Shown here: positions 45,898 to 57,377 of the stretch, piece after piece
Layout of the letters: every line of letters begins with the position of its first letter
How positions within the stretch are numbered: position 1 is the stretch's first letter
NCBI RefSeq assembly: GCF_900176465.1
Contig: NZ_FWXR01000002.1
Coordinates: 124,001 to 188,000, forward strand
DNA length: 64,000 bases
Reading direction: 5' to 3'
DNA from: Fulvimarina manganoxydans
GTDB lineage: Bacteria > Pseudomonadota > Alphaproteobacteria > Rhizobiales > Rhizobiaceae
Translations under genes and position numbers: made by a program
Notes under the pieces: generated by a model
Told to the model about the DNA's origin: nothing
Database searches by the model: none
Seen by the model: only the letters and a program-made list of their open reading frames with translations

Positions 45898-46179
45898 ATG
45901 TCAGGACGCGTGGAACGGTTTCTCGGGGGCTCGCCCATCCGGGTGGGCATCAATCTCGTCCTGATGTCGATCGCCGTCGGCCTGCTTCTCTCCTGGTTCG
46001 ATTTGAGCCCCCGCCGGCTGATCGACGGGACGATCGATGCCGTGATGCGGATCATCGACACGGTCTTCGGCTCGATCGACAATGTGATACAGTATTTCCT
46101 CCTCGGCGCCGCGATCGTCGTGCCGATCTTCTTGATTTCGCGGGTTTTGAAAGTGGGGCGTCGCGACGATCGATATTGA
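45898..46179 (+). CDS. DUF6460-type small membrane protein
   Basis: A 93-residue protein with a first hydrophobic segment (residues 15-32), an amphipathic middle and a second membrane helix (YFLLGAAIVVPIFLISRVL). FLGGSPIRVGINLVLMS and the FLLGAAIVVP motif match the DUF6460 pattern in Hyphomicrobiales. AAAGGAGCAGGA supports the ATG. Function unknown. Confidence 0.75.
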   Translation: MSGRVERFLGGSPIRVGINLVLMSIAVGLLLSWFDLSPRRLIDGTIDAVMRIIDTVFGSIDNVIQYFLLGAAIVVPIFLISRVLKVGRRDDRY

Positions 46180-46439
46180 GTTGCATGGACCAAGGCGGCG
46201 GGGGCCGGCATAGATCGGGCGGGAGTAAATGCCCTCCGGATGGGCGAGCGTGATTGTCGTTTGAACCGGAATACGCTGACCTTGCTTCAAGCGACCATGT
46301 TTGACGAGTTTTATTACAAATGATTGCTGCACCGATTTGGGCAAGGATTCGATAACGCCAGCGGAGCATGTTCGCGTTGGAAAGCGCCCTAACGGTCGCG
46401 AAAAGCGTATCCATTCAACCTGAAACTCGGATGCATCTC

Positions 46440-46880
46440 ATGAATGTGACGATCTCTGCAGCGACGACCTCTCTTTCGAGCGCCAGTTCCACATCAACAT
46501 CGTCGGATGCCAGCGCGGCTGAGCTCGCTAGTCTCAAAGCGCAGAAGGCAGATGCGGAACGTTCGCTCAGCGAGGCTGAGGCGACGAACGATACGGAAGC
46601 CGCCACGGAAGCCCAATCGTCGATCGATAGGCTGACAGCGGCCATTGCCAAGGCGGAAGCCGCCGCAAAAGCGGAGAAGACACAGCAGACTAAGACGACG
46701 ACCACACTCGCTGACGCCGATACAGCTGAAAATGAGTCATTGGCGGAGAGTCCATTCGCTCAACGAAAGACACCCGACATGTCACGACTGAACGAACCGG
46801 AAACCACCGAAAACGATTCAAGACAGCTTTCTATAGGCGCACTGCGAACGATGGTCGCGAAAGCGTATCAGGAAACGTAG
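46440..46880 (+). CDS. Ala/Ser/Thr-rich coiled-coil protein of unknown function
   Basis: A 146-residue protein. A Ser/Thr/Ala-rich N-terminus (NVTISAATTSLSSASSTSTS) is followed by a coiled coil (ELASLKAQKADAERSLSEAE; SSIDRLTAAIAKAEAAAK), then a polar tail. An in-frame ATG 24 codons upstream is possible; neither start has a strong ribosome-binding site. No signal peptide is clear. I do not recognise a family. It stands where ccmC to ccmG might be expected. Confidence 0.5.
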   Translation: MNVTISAATTSLSSASSTSTSSDASAAELASLKAQKADAERSLSEAEATNDTEAATEAQSSIDRLTAAIAKAEAAAKAEKTQQTKTTTTLADADTAENESLAESPFAQRKTPDMSRLNEPETTENDSRQLSIGALRTMVAKAYQET

Positions 46881-47178
46881 AATCGAGAGGCGTAGATCAG
46901 ACCATCCCTAGAAAGCTTATAAGTCTGATATTCACGAGCCTGATCGACGCCGACTGAACCGGAAATGTCAATCCTTCCTTGATGGGGTCGTTGAGGCCAG
47001 ACTCCCTGACCGTTGTCGCCGGATCGAATCGCCCAATGGGCCGCATGCCTGTCTTCGCGGTCGGCGCAGGAGCCGCCGCATGATGGGTGGCCGAAGGGTT
47101 GTGTCTCAACCAATTTTGACCGGCCGTCCGCTTTATCTGATTGTCGCACAGTGAACCTTCCCATTCGAACGCCCATCC
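46881..47178. other. Non-coding stretch after ccmB
   Basis: No ccmC or other cytochrome c biogenesis sequence in any frame, and no other gene I can support. Confidence 0.5.
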
Positions 47179-47838
47179 TCAATCGGCATTCGCCTTGAGC
47201 GCCGCCCCCGCCGCGATCGGGCCGAGGGCGCCGAAGAAGAGGGTCAGGGCGCAGAGGATCAGGAAAGGCGGCAGGAACGGGTCGGGATCGTTAACCGCGC
47301 CATAGGTTGCCGAGACGCCGAAGATCAGGACGGGGATCGCCAGCGGCAGGACGAGGACTGAGACGAGAAGCCCGCCGCGGGGCAGGGCGACGGCAACGGC
47401 GGCGCCGACCGCGCCGATGAAGGTGATCGCCGGGGTCCCGACGAAAAGCGTCGCCATGGTTGCCCCGATCGCCGTCGGCGAAAGCGCCAGAAACAGGCCG
47501 AGCATCGGCGAGGCGAGGACTAGCGGCAAACCACTGGCAAGCCACAGTGCGATACATTTGACGAAGACGATCAGCATCGGGGAGCGCCCGCCCAGAAGCA
47601 GAGCGTCGAGCGTGCCATCCTCGCGATCGGCCTGGAACAGCCGGTCGAGGGTGAGAAGCGTCGCCAGAAGCGCGCCGATCCAGAGAATCGCCGGCCCGAT
47701 CCGCGACAGGAGATTGAGGTCGGGGCCTATGCCGAAGGGAACGGTGGCGATCACCGCGAGGAAGAAGATGACGCCGGTGGCCGCCCCGCCGCCGCCCGAC
47801 AGAGCGAGCTTCAGATCGCGTAGCAAAAGCGCTCTCAC
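47179..47838 (-). CDS. ccmB: Heme exporter permease CcmB
   Basis: A 219-residue membrane protein with six helices, the permease half of the CcmAB transporter that works with CcmC and CcmE in cytochrome c maturation. Family signs: LLRDLKLALSGGGGAATGVI, the FQADREDGTLDALL loop, and GTPAITFIGAVGAAVAV. The GTG start overlaps the ccmA stop (GTGA). ccmC is not the next gene. Confidence 0.92.
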   Translation of the reverse strand: MRALLLRDLKLALSGGGGAATGVIFFLAVIATVPFGIGPDLNLLSRIGPAILWIGALLATLLTLDRLFQADREDGTLDALLLGGRSPMLIVFVKCIALWLASGLPLVLASPMLGLFLALSPTAIGATMATLFVGTPAITFIGAVGAAVAVALPRGGLLVSVLVLPLAIPVLIFGVSATYGAVNDPDPFLPPFLILCALTLFFGALGPIAAGAALKANAD

Positions 47839-48566
47839 AGCCAGCCCTCCGCCGCCGCGAGCTCGGCATCGTCGACGATCACGCTGTCGTCGTCGCGGAT
47901 CGTTGCGGCCGGCGGGCGGATAACGAGGTCCTTCGCGTCGTGCAAGCCAAGCGGCTGATGGGTCGCCGCAACGATCATCCCGCCCCTCTTGCGGTGTGCG
48001 GCCATCAGGGTCGCAAATCCTGCCTGGGAGGCGGTGTCGAGGGCGGCGGTCGGCTCGTCGAGGATCCAGGCTGGCCGCTCGACGAGGATCAGTCTGGCAA
48101 GGCTCGCCCGGCGTTGTTGGCCGGCCGACAGATAGCCGAAGGGCAGGCGCGACAGATCGGGCAGGCCAACAGCGTCGAGGGCGTCGGCGATCTCTCGGGT
48201 CGAAGGCTTCGGAGCCTGGCCGTAACGCGCCCAAAAAGCGAGATTCTCGCCGACGGTGAGGCCGGGTTTCATGGCGTTGCGATGACCCACATGATGAGCG
48301 ACTTCGCCGAGGCGGGCGGCTGGCTCACCGTCCGGCGCGATCAAGCCGTCGACTGTCACCTCTCCGGCGAGCGGCGGCAAGAAGCCGGCGAGCGTTCGCA
48401 GAAAGGTCGACTTGCCAGCGCCGTTCGGCCCGGTGACGAGCAGCGCTTCGCCGGCCGCCAGGCGAAAGTCGAACGGGCCGGCGACGGCCGCGCGGCCGCG
48501 CCCGACGAGCAGCCCGGACGCCGCGACGACGGCCGCCGAGCCGGCTCGACTCGCAGCAGCGTCCAT
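47835..48566 (-). CDS. ccmA: Heme exporter ATP-binding protein CcmA
   Basis: A 243-residue ABC ATPase: Walker A GPNGAGKST, signature LSAGQQRR, Walker B AWILDEP, switch His in AATHQPL. With CcmB it powers release of heme-loaded CcmE. The C-terminal about 25 residues are an acidic extension. The ATG shares a base with the stop of the upstream flavin oxidase-like gene (TGATG), so all three genes are translationally linked. Confidence 0.93.
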   Translation of the reverse strand: MDAAASRAGSAAVVAASGLLVGRGRAAVAGPFDFRLAAGEALLVTGPNGAGKSTFLRTLAGFLPPLAGEVTVDGLIAPDGEPAARLGEVAHHVGHRNAMKPGLTVGENLAFWARYGQAPKPSTREIADALDAVGLPDLSRLPFGYLSAGQQRRASLARLILVERPAWILDEPTAALDTASQAGFATLMAAHRKRGGMIVAATHQPLGLHDAKDLVIRPPAATIRDDDSVIVDDAELAAAEGWL

Positions 48567-49180
48567 CAATAGAGCGTCGTCCGATAGGCCTCGGCGAGAT
48601 CATCGTCGACCTCGCGGGCGGTCTTGGCCATGCCGAGCTGGTCCCTCATGATGGCCCCGAGCGTCGGCAGGCTGGAGCGATCCGGCCAGCTTTCTGGCCT
48701 CCAAAGCGAAGAGCGCATGAACGCCTTGGCGCAGTGAAAGTAGATTTCCTCGATCGTGACGACGAGAACGCTGATTGGCCGTTTCCCCTCATGGACGAAG
48801 CGATCCAAAAGGTCTTCGTCGACGCGAATCTCCGCCCGTCCATTGACCCGCAACGTCTCGTCCATGCCGGGAATGAGAAAGAGCAGGCCGACGACGGGAT
48901 TCTCGACGATGTTCTGAAAGGAATCCATGCGCCGATTGCCAGGACGGTCCGGGATCGCGAGGCGTTTGTCGTCGAGCGCCAAGACAAAGCCCGCCTGATC
49001 GCCCTTCGGGCTCACATCGGGCAGGCCTCCCGGCGCGGCTGTCGAGAGAAGGACGAAGGGGCTCTTTTCGATGAAGCCTCTGAAATGCCGATCGAGCCGA
49101 TCGAATTCCTTTTCGACGGCCCGTCCGCTCGGATGGCCGTAAAGCGCTCTCAGCGCCTCCAGGGTGTCGATCCGACTCAT
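48566..49180 (-). CDS. Pyridoxamine 5'-phosphate oxidase-like flavoprotein (MSMEG_1061 type)
   Basis: A 204-residue protein with the split-barrel FMN-binding fold: PFVLLSTAAPGGLPDVSPKG, LAIPDRPGNRRMDSFQNI, VGLLFLIPGMDETLRVNG and the IYFHCAKAFMRS segment match the MSMEG_1061-like PPOX family. The members' substrates are mostly unknown; some use F420 or FMN. It is coupled to ccmA by a one-base stop/start overlap, an unusual partner for that gene. Confidence 0.85.
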   Translation of the reverse strand: MSRIDTLEALRALYGHPSGRAVEKEFDRLDRHFRGFIEKSPFVLLSTAAPGGLPDVSPKGDQAGFVLALDDKRLAIPDRPGNRRMDSFQNIVENPVVGLLFLIPGMDETLRVNGRAEIRVDEDLLDRFVHEGKRPISVLVVTIEEIYFHCAKAFMRSSLWRPESWPDRSSLPTLGAIMRDQLGMAKTAREVDDDLAEAYRTTLY

Positions 49181-49574
49181 GAAAGGATCTCCTCGGGCAT
49201 TTGCTCAACACGTTGAAGAGGGTTTCGGCGAAATTCGATGCGGCCGCAAGACGATAGAGCCATGCCCTTCCATGACGGGGCTTCAGGGGTTCGGGATAGC
49301 CGCAAAATTCGCTGCTCTGCAGCACAAAATCGAGCCTTAGACGGAGTGCGGTCTTTATAGCCGTTCGAAACTCCGCTACATGACAGCTCAACCACACCAG
49401 CGGCCGGCGTGGATCGTCACCAGTGCCGATCTCGCGGCTGCCCTTTTGATGAGGGGCGGCCGGGGCGGACAAGCGGAAATGGTCGCACCCGCATCTTCGA
49501 GCGCGTTTTCCGCCGCGTTCAAGGCTGTTCGCCCTTCGGACTCCCTTTCGGTTCGAGAAGGAACGTAAAGCCTC
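49181..49574. other. Intergenic region before acnA
   Basis: Divergent promoter region for acnA and the PPOX-ccmA-ccmB unit. No gene supported. GAGAAGGAA at about 49555-49563 is the nearest ribosome-binding-like sequence for acnA. Confidence 0.4.
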
Positions 49575-52334
<2,760 letters not shown>

Positions 52335-52383
52335 AGCATGATGCCGAAAGTTTAGACAACTTTAGACTTGTCTGTTGAAAGAG

Positions 52384-52417
52384 ACGCCGCCGATCCAAAC
52401 GGGTCGGCGGCGTTTTT
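52384..52417 (+). terminator. acnA terminator
   Basis: ACGCCGCCGATCC pairs with GGGTCGGCGGCGT (one G-T) and is followed by five T. Just after the acnA stop, TAGAGCATGATGCCGAAAGT resembles the end of another rhizobial intergenic repeat. Confidence 0.85.
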
Positions 52418-52860
52418 CGTCCGAAAGAGCCCGTTTCCTGCACGGTCGGTTGGCGCGGTTTCGAAATCTCCAAAAAGCGCTTGGCCGAAGGCATGATGGC
52501 GACGGCGGACAGGCCAGGGCAATGCTCCGCTTTTAAGGTCCCGGTGTCCTGACATTCGGCCATGACCGTCAACTGTGCTGGGTGACCGGTGCGCGGCCCC
52601 ATGGACGACCATCGGATTGCGCTCGTTCGGCTTGGGCGCGGTCAAGGGCGTCCTCGCGCATTGCCTCACCCGCAATTGACTGGAGCGTGGGTTGGCGCCT
52701 CACTAGGGTCTTGCCCATGCAGATTTCGATCCCGACGACCAACCTCTTGTCGCCTGCCGCGGTGTGCGGTGCCCGAGCGCCGCAATGGCGCGCGGAGCTG
52801 TATGAGCCGGAGCCTTCTCCGCCGCCTCAGACGCCGCGTGGCATGGGACGGGCGAGGGTT
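52418..52860. other. Intergenic region before the DUF1223 gene
   Basis: An in-frame extension of the next gene is open here but is Arg/Pro-rich and unlike the family. No other gene seen. Confidence 0.4.
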
Positions 52861-53643
52861 ATGGTCGCGTCGGCGCTTAGCCTAATTCTTGCGACGATTG
52901 TCTGCTTCCTCGCTCTCGCAGGCCGGTCTGAAGCGAGCGACGAGATTGCGGGCGCCCCCATTTCCCACGTCGTCGAGCTCTTCACGAGCCAGGGCTGCCG
53001 CTCCTGCCCGACCGCCGATAAGGTTCTGGCCGATCTCGACGCCGATCCCAGCCTCCTCGTTCTCGCCTATCACGTGGACTATTGGGACTATATTGGCTGG
53101 CAGGATCTCTATGGCTCCACGGACAACACCAATCGCCAGCGCGCCTATCAGCAGAGCTTCTCGCTTCCGAGCCTCTATACCCCGCAACTCGTCGTCAACG
53201 GACGAGCGCAATTGGTGGCGACGCCCGACCAGCCTGTCGCGGAGACCGTTGCGCAAGTTCCCTCGCTTGCGACCGAGCAGAAGGCCTGGGTCAAGTTGGA
53301 AAGGGTCGGCGAACAGGTGAAGATCCGCGCCGGCCTGAGCGATCCCATGGCCGCTGGCCCGATGCCGGTCCTGATCCTCGTCACCTTCGACGAGGAAAGC
53401 GAGACGGTCATCACGCGCGGTGAAAATGCTGGCAGCACGCTTCATCAGACCCATCCCGTGCGCGATTGGCGCATTCTCGGCATGTGGTCGGGCGAGCCAT
53501 TGAAGATCGAACTGCCGCTCGCCACCTTGGTTGAGGATGCGCGGGGGGCGAATGGCTGCGCGGCCCTGATTCAGGCCATGAGCCCGGATGGCTCGCCCGG
53601 GCCCATCCTCGCCGCGGCGCGATTGGCGCTTCCCGATCATTGA
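52861..53643 (+). CDS. DUF1223 exported thioredoxin-fold protein
   Basis: A 260-residue protein with a signal peptide (ALSLILATIVCFLALAG) and a thioredoxin-like domain: VVELFTSQGCRSCPTADKVL with a CxxC pair, YHVDYWDYIGWQD, and TPQLVVNGR. DUF1223 proteins are periplasmic and presumed redox-active. GAGGG close before the ATG at 52861 supports this start over longer frames. It follows acnA as in many rhizobia. Confidence 0.88.
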   Translation: MVASALSLILATIVCFLALAGRSEASDEIAGAPISHVVELFTSQGCRSCPTADKVLADLDADPSLLVLAYHVDYWDYIGWQDLYGSTDNTNRQRAYQQSFSLPSLYTPQLVVNGRAQLVATPDQPVAETVAQVPSLATEQKAWVKLERVGEQVKIRAGLSDPMAAGPMPVLILVTFDEESETVITRGENAGSTLHQTHPVRDWRILGMWSGEPLKIELPLATLVEDARGANGCAALIQAMSPDGSPGPILAAARLALPDH

Positions 53644-53840
53644 TCGCAAGGCCGGTTTAAGGCTGAGCGCCTTCACCTGCTTTGCTTTCCCGAGGCTCGC
53701 GAAACGCTTTTGCCGCTCGCCCGTTTCCGTGTCACCATGCCGTCATGAAGGCGACATTGCCGGTCGAGGGCTCATCGTCGCAAGGGCCTTGCGGGACGAG
53801 CCGATCGTGATGCCGCGCCAGATCAGGAGGGACCGACCTT

Positions 53841-54212
53841 ATGAGCTTTTCCATTGCCTCCGAGGACGCCAGCAATCTTGTCGCATTCCCGGATCGGCGA
53901 AAGGAGAGCGGTCAGGTCGTCTTCGACCGGCGTGAATTGTCTGAAATTCTCAAACTTTATGGGCGCATGGTGGCGGCCGGCGAATGGCGCGACTATGCGA
54001 TCGACATGCTGAAAGAGCGAGCGGTCTTCTCAGTGTTCCGCCGCACCAGCGAGATGCCGCTCTACCGGGTCGAAAAAATCCCAAAACTCGCCCGCAAACA
54101 AGGCGCCTATCAGGTGGTCGCGGCCGGTGGCCTCGTCATGAAACGCGGTCACGACCTCGCCACCGTTCTGAAGGTCTTCGACAAACAACTGAAGAGCGTC
54201 GATGCGGACTAA
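53841..54212 (+). CDS. DUF2794 protein
   Basis: A 123-residue protein with the compact DUF2794 pattern: VVFDRRELSEILKLYGRMV, EWRDYAIDML, AVFSVFRR and YQVVAAGGLVMKRG. AGGAGGGACC lies 10 nt before the ATG. The family is nearly restricted to alphaproteobacteria; function unknown. Confidence 0.9.
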   Translation: MSFSIASEDASNLVAFPDRRKESGQVVFDRRELSEILKLYGRMVAAGEWRDYAIDMLKERAVFSVFRRTSEMPLYRVEKIPKLARKQGAYQVVAAGGLVMKRGHDLATVLKVFDKQLKSVDAD

Positions 54213-54452
54213 GTTCGGTCTCGGTTGACGCTTTAGGATGGCTTCCATGAACGGACGAAGCGGGTGCCATTCCTGATATTTGCTGTCCTGGAGAACCCCG
54301 CAATTTGTGTTGCCGGAATGCTCCAAGAGGCTCCGTCATTGCCGCTGCGATGGCCCCTTTACCCTTGGTGCGTAGGGGATCAGGTGGTTTCAATATAGTA
54401 AGCTAAGCAAATCGGGCTCGCCATTCATTCACAGTTTGGACAGTTTCCAGAC

Positions 54453-54671
54453 ATGAGCGAGAATGACGAAAACACCGAGCTGGCGAAGCGAATTGCAGAC
54501 GCCGCGAACGAAACGGCCATTTGGAGAGAAGGCCAGAATGCCTATCGCTCGGCCGGTCTGAACGCGTCGAACCCCTATATGGCCAATTCCGCGCAAGCCA
54601 GTCTGTGGCAAAGCGGCTATCAAAACGCTCAAGAGATGGCGAAGGACCGAAGCCTGGCTTGGGACCGCTGA
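54453..54671 (+). CDS. Small protein resembling ribosome modulation factor / CrpP
   Basis: A 72-residue protein. The order GQNAYRSAG, NPY, then LWQSGYQNAQEMA follows the pattern of Rmf and CrpP proteins (GxxAxxxG ... NPF/Y ... W..GF..A). Rmf binds resting ribosomes and causes 100S dimers in gammaproteobacteria. The ribosome-binding site is weak. The match is by pattern; the protein is longer at the N-terminus than Rmf. Confidence 0.55.
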   Translation: MSENDENTELAKRIADAANETAIWREGQNAYRSAGLNASNPYMANSAQASLWQSGYQNAQEMAKDRSLAWDR

Positions 54672-54699
54672 GGGGCGGGCACAAAAGCGGAGCGCGCCT

Positions 54700-54801
54700 C
54701 ATGCGCCGGATGATCAATTAGGATTGCTCGGCGCTCTCTCAATCTTTGATAACGCGCTGGGTCGTTGAAAAGCCGGCAACCATTTTTTCGCTAGGCGCTT
54801 A
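54700..54801. repeat. Second RIME-like intergenic repeat copy
   Basis: TCTTTGATAACGCGCTGGGT, TTGAAAAGCCGG and CATTTTTTCGC align in order with the copy at 43864-43969. It is diverged: its first palindrome is decayed and the end reads GGCGCTTA. Confidence 0.7.
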
Positions 54802-54992
54802 CGCGTGCGAATGCCAGCCCGATGAATGGACGAGGCATCGCACGCCCGGCAAATCGTCAGCAGCGACCTTAACGAACGCGGGCCAGCAGGGCGAAGCGCA
54901 ACGATCCGGCCGTCGCCGGCTTCATTCATCGTTATTAGAAGATAGTCTTGGCGTCTGTTTCGGGTCTCATCTGACCGCTCAAAACAGGGATT
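54802..54992. other. Stretch between the second repeat and tRNA-Leu
   Basis: Part of a gap of about 320 bases that also holds the repeat at 54700-54801. No gene or clear signal recognised. Confidence 0.4.
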
Positions 54993-55077
54993 TGGTGCCC
55001 AGGAGAGGACTCGAACCTCCACGCCTCGCGGCACACGGACCTGAACCGTGCGCGTCTACCAATTCCGCCACCTGGGC
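54993..55077 (-). tRNA. tRNA-Leu (anticodon CAG)
   Basis: Minus-strand cloverleaf with acceptor GCCCAGG/CCTGGGC, anticodon loop TTCAGGT, a long variable arm (class II tRNA, 85 nt), T arm with GGTTCGAGTCC and encoded CCA. Confidence 0.97.
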
Positions 55078-55150
55078 TCGGAGCGGACGTTTAGAGGGCG
55101 GTTGGCAGCCTGTCAACGACGTTTCTGCGACGCCGGCAAAAAGGATCTGA

Positions 55151-55176
55151 AAGCCCTGCGTTGTAAGGGCTTTTTT
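55151..55176 (+). terminator. Hairpin plus T-run upstream of the tRNA-Leu gene
   Basis: AGCCCT pairs with AGGGCT over an eight-base loop and is followed by six T on the + strand. No + strand gene precedes it closely, so what it ends is unclear. Confidence 0.45.
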
Positions 55177-55200
55177 GGCTGGGAAATCGCTTCTCAAACG

Positions 55201-55233
55201 AAAAACCCGTCTTTCTCTTGCAAGAAAGACGGG
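55201..55233 (-). terminator. Terminator of the ectoine operon
   Basis: On the minus strand CCCGTCTTTCT pairs perfectly with AGAAAGACGGG over a six-base loop and runs into TTTTT, 64 nt after the aspartate kinase stop. Confidence 0.85.
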
Positions 55234-55296
55234 CTTCGATTCGGGTCGGCCGGCTTCCTGCCGGAGATCGGCCGTTCAGAGGTTTCGCGTCGGCGC

Positions 55297-56817
55297 TCAG
55301 GCGGCGTCGGCGAGGGCAGGGGCTTTCGTGGCGTCCGACTTATCCGTTTCAGGCGACTTGCCCGCCTGGCTGTCATTGTCGGCCGTGTCCCTAAATGCAC
55401 CGTCCTCTTCGACCAGCGCCGCATGCAGCGCGCGAAGGGCCGTCTCATAGTCCTTGTCGTCGATGACGAATTGCAGATCGATCCGACGCGCCAGATCATG
55501 CATGCCGAGTGGCGTGATGCCGGCTTCGTTGAGCGCCGCGAGCGCCTTGAAGGTGAAGGCCGAGCCCGGCAGCTTGCGGCCGATGACCGAGATCATCGAG
55601 ACACGCTGGATCTCGACCTCTGCCGCCGGGAAGCGTTCCGACAGCTGGCGCTCCACCTTGCGCAGCGCATTCATCGAACAATCGAGATAGTGGGTGATCG
55701 TGTTGGCGTTGCAGGTCTTGGTGACGATGCGGATATTGTGCTGCTGAAGCACTTCCAGGATCGCCTGATCGTGGCCTTTCACGCCGACCATGTCCTGCTC
55801 GAAGAACTGGAGCGAGAAGACACCTTTCAGCCCGGCGATCATGTCGACACGCGGCTCCGGCGCGCCGCGATCGGAAAGGATCAGCGTGCCCGGCTCATCC
55901 GGACGGAAGGCATTGCGCACCCGCAGAGGGATTTCGGCCTGGCGCAGACCCTTGGCCGCGCGGGGATGGATCGCCTCCATGCCCATATTGGAAAGCTGGT
56001 CGGCGACGTCGTAATTGGTGCGGCCGATGACGCGCACCTTGTCGAGGCCCACCGTCTTCGGGTCAGCGCTGCAGAGGTGATATTCCTTGTGGATGATCGC
56101 CTCGGAGGCACCCGTCAGAACGGCCAGGCGGGAGAAGGTCACTTCCGTATAGCCGCGATCGAAGGTCTTCATCAGCGCCTCGCGGCACTGAGCATAGCCC
56201 GTGACGATCGGCATCTCATGGGCGATGTCGACATCGCGGAACGCCGTCTCGATTCGCTCGTCGAGGCTCGGCTGGCTGTCGTCGCGCCAGCCGGAGAGAT
56301 CGACGAAGCGCGCATTGACGCCGTGGCGGCGAAGGAGAAGCGTCGTCGCGAAGGCCGAATGGGCCTCGCCAAGCGATGACAGCATCTCGCGCACGGTGAG
56401 GAGGTGCTCTTCGAGACGAAACTGGCCGAAGGAGCACAGGCGGCTGAGATCGATGAGGCAGGAGCGCACGCCCTCGACACGCTCGCGCACGAAGTCGTCG
56501 GCGGCCTTCGCATCGCCCGCGTCCTTCAGGACGTCGGCATTGATCGCTTGCATGGCGCGGCCGACCTCGCTCAAGGCGTCGCCCCAGGCCCAATCGCTGT
56601 CGGAGGAGGCAAAGAGCGCATAGACGCCCGGCTCGCCGGTCTTCTTGTGTTCGAGAAGCTTATCCGTAATGCCGCCATAGGCGGAGACCACGAAGACGCG
56701 GCCATAAAGATCGGCCGCCTTGCGCGTGCCAATGAGAACGTTGTCGATCAGCTCCTCATGCCGAAGCATGGAGGTGCCGCCGATCTTTTCCACTGTATGT
56801 CCTGTATGTCCCGTCAT
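55297..56817 (-). CDS. ask: Ectoine-specific aspartate kinase (Ask_Ect)
   Basis: A 506-residue aspartate kinase that makes aspartyl phosphate, the entry to ectoine synthesis, and is the feedback-insensitive type found with ectABC. VEKIGGTSM is the kinase signature; the C-terminal ACT domains are present (ISVIGRKLPGSAF, then LQFVIDDKDY). The C-terminal about 30 residues are an acidic tail. AAAGGGGA precedes the ATG; a longer frame upstream has no match. It is the last gene of ectA-ectB-ectC-ask. Confidence 0.93.
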   Translation of the reverse strand: MTGHTGHTVEKIGGTSMLRHEELIDNVLIGTRKAADLYGRVFVVSAYGGITDKLLEHKKTGEPGVYALFASSDSDWAWGDALSEVGRAMQAINADVLKDAGDAKAADDFVRERVEGVRSCLIDLSRLCSFGQFRLEEHLLTVREMLSSLGEAHSAFATTLLLRRHGVNARFVDLSGWRDDSQPSLDERIETAFRDVDIAHEMPIVTGYAQCREALMKTFDRGYTEVTFSRLAVLTGASEAIIHKEYHLCSADPKTVGLDKVRVIGRTNYDVADQLSNMGMEAIHPRAAKGLRQAEIPLRVRNAFRPDEPGTLILSDRGAPEPRVDMIAGLKGVFSLQFFEQDMVGVKGHDQAILEVLQQHNIRIVTKTCNANTITHYLDCSMNALRKVERQLSERFPAAEVEIQRVSMISVIGRKLPGSAFTFKALAALNEAGITPLGMHDLARRIDLQFVIDDKDYETALRALHAALVEEDGAFRDTADNDSQAGKSPETDKSDATKAPALADAA

Positions 56818-56911
56818 GATGTCCCCTTTCGCTATCTGCCGGCCCTTTGAGGGATCGAAGGGCCGCGCTGCGACCCTTCGTCTGTCTCGTCTTGTTTGCG
56901 AAGACGGGCGA

Positions 56912-57304
56912 TCAGACAGCTTCGGCTTCCAGCGAATAGGCGCCGGTCTCGTCATGGACCTCACGCCCATTCAGCGGCGGATTGAAGACGCAGGCGACCT
57001 GCATCTCGGTGCGCGGGCGCACGATGTGGCGGTCATGCTTGTCGAGGACATACATCTTGCCGGGGAAAAGCTCGTGGATCTCGCCGGTCTCCTTGTCCTC
57101 GATCGTGCCCTCGCCTGAGATCACATAGACGGACTCGAAATGGTTCTTGTAATGAAAGTGGTTCTCGCCGCCCGCATAGAGCGTCGTGATGTGGAAGGAG
57201 AATCCGCAATTGTCGCCCTTGAGGAGGAGGCGGGTGGAATCCCAGCCCTCCGACTTGACGAAACGGCGGGTCTCTCGGGCTTCTGCAAGGTCGCGAATGA
57301 TCAT
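56912..57304 (-). CDS. ectC: Ectoine synthase
   Basis: A 130-residue cupin that closes N-acetyl-diaminobutyrate to ectoine. The iron ligands known for this enzyme, Glu57, Tyr85 and His93, fall at exactly these positions here (HFESVYV, GKMYVLD, DRHIVRP). The start ATG is preceded by a suitable purine-rich stretch. It lies 73 nt after ectB in the operon. Confidence 0.96.
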   Translation of the reverse strand: MIIRDLAEARETRRFVKSEGWDSTRLLLKGDNCGFSFHITTLYAGGENHFHYKNHFESVYVISGEGTIEDKETGEIHELFPGKMYVLDKHDRHIVRPRTEMQVACVFNPPLNGREVHDETGAYSLEAEAV

Positions 57305-57377
57305 GTCGTGTCTCTTTCGAAAATCTGTCTTGAAGGGTGAGGCTTAAGGCGCGGCGAAGGCCGCGCTTTCAAAAGCC

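Noticed and set aside
47013-47198. Possible ccmC remnant or small gene before ccmB end
   Set aside because: No frame shows CcmC helices or the WWD tryptophan-rich motif.
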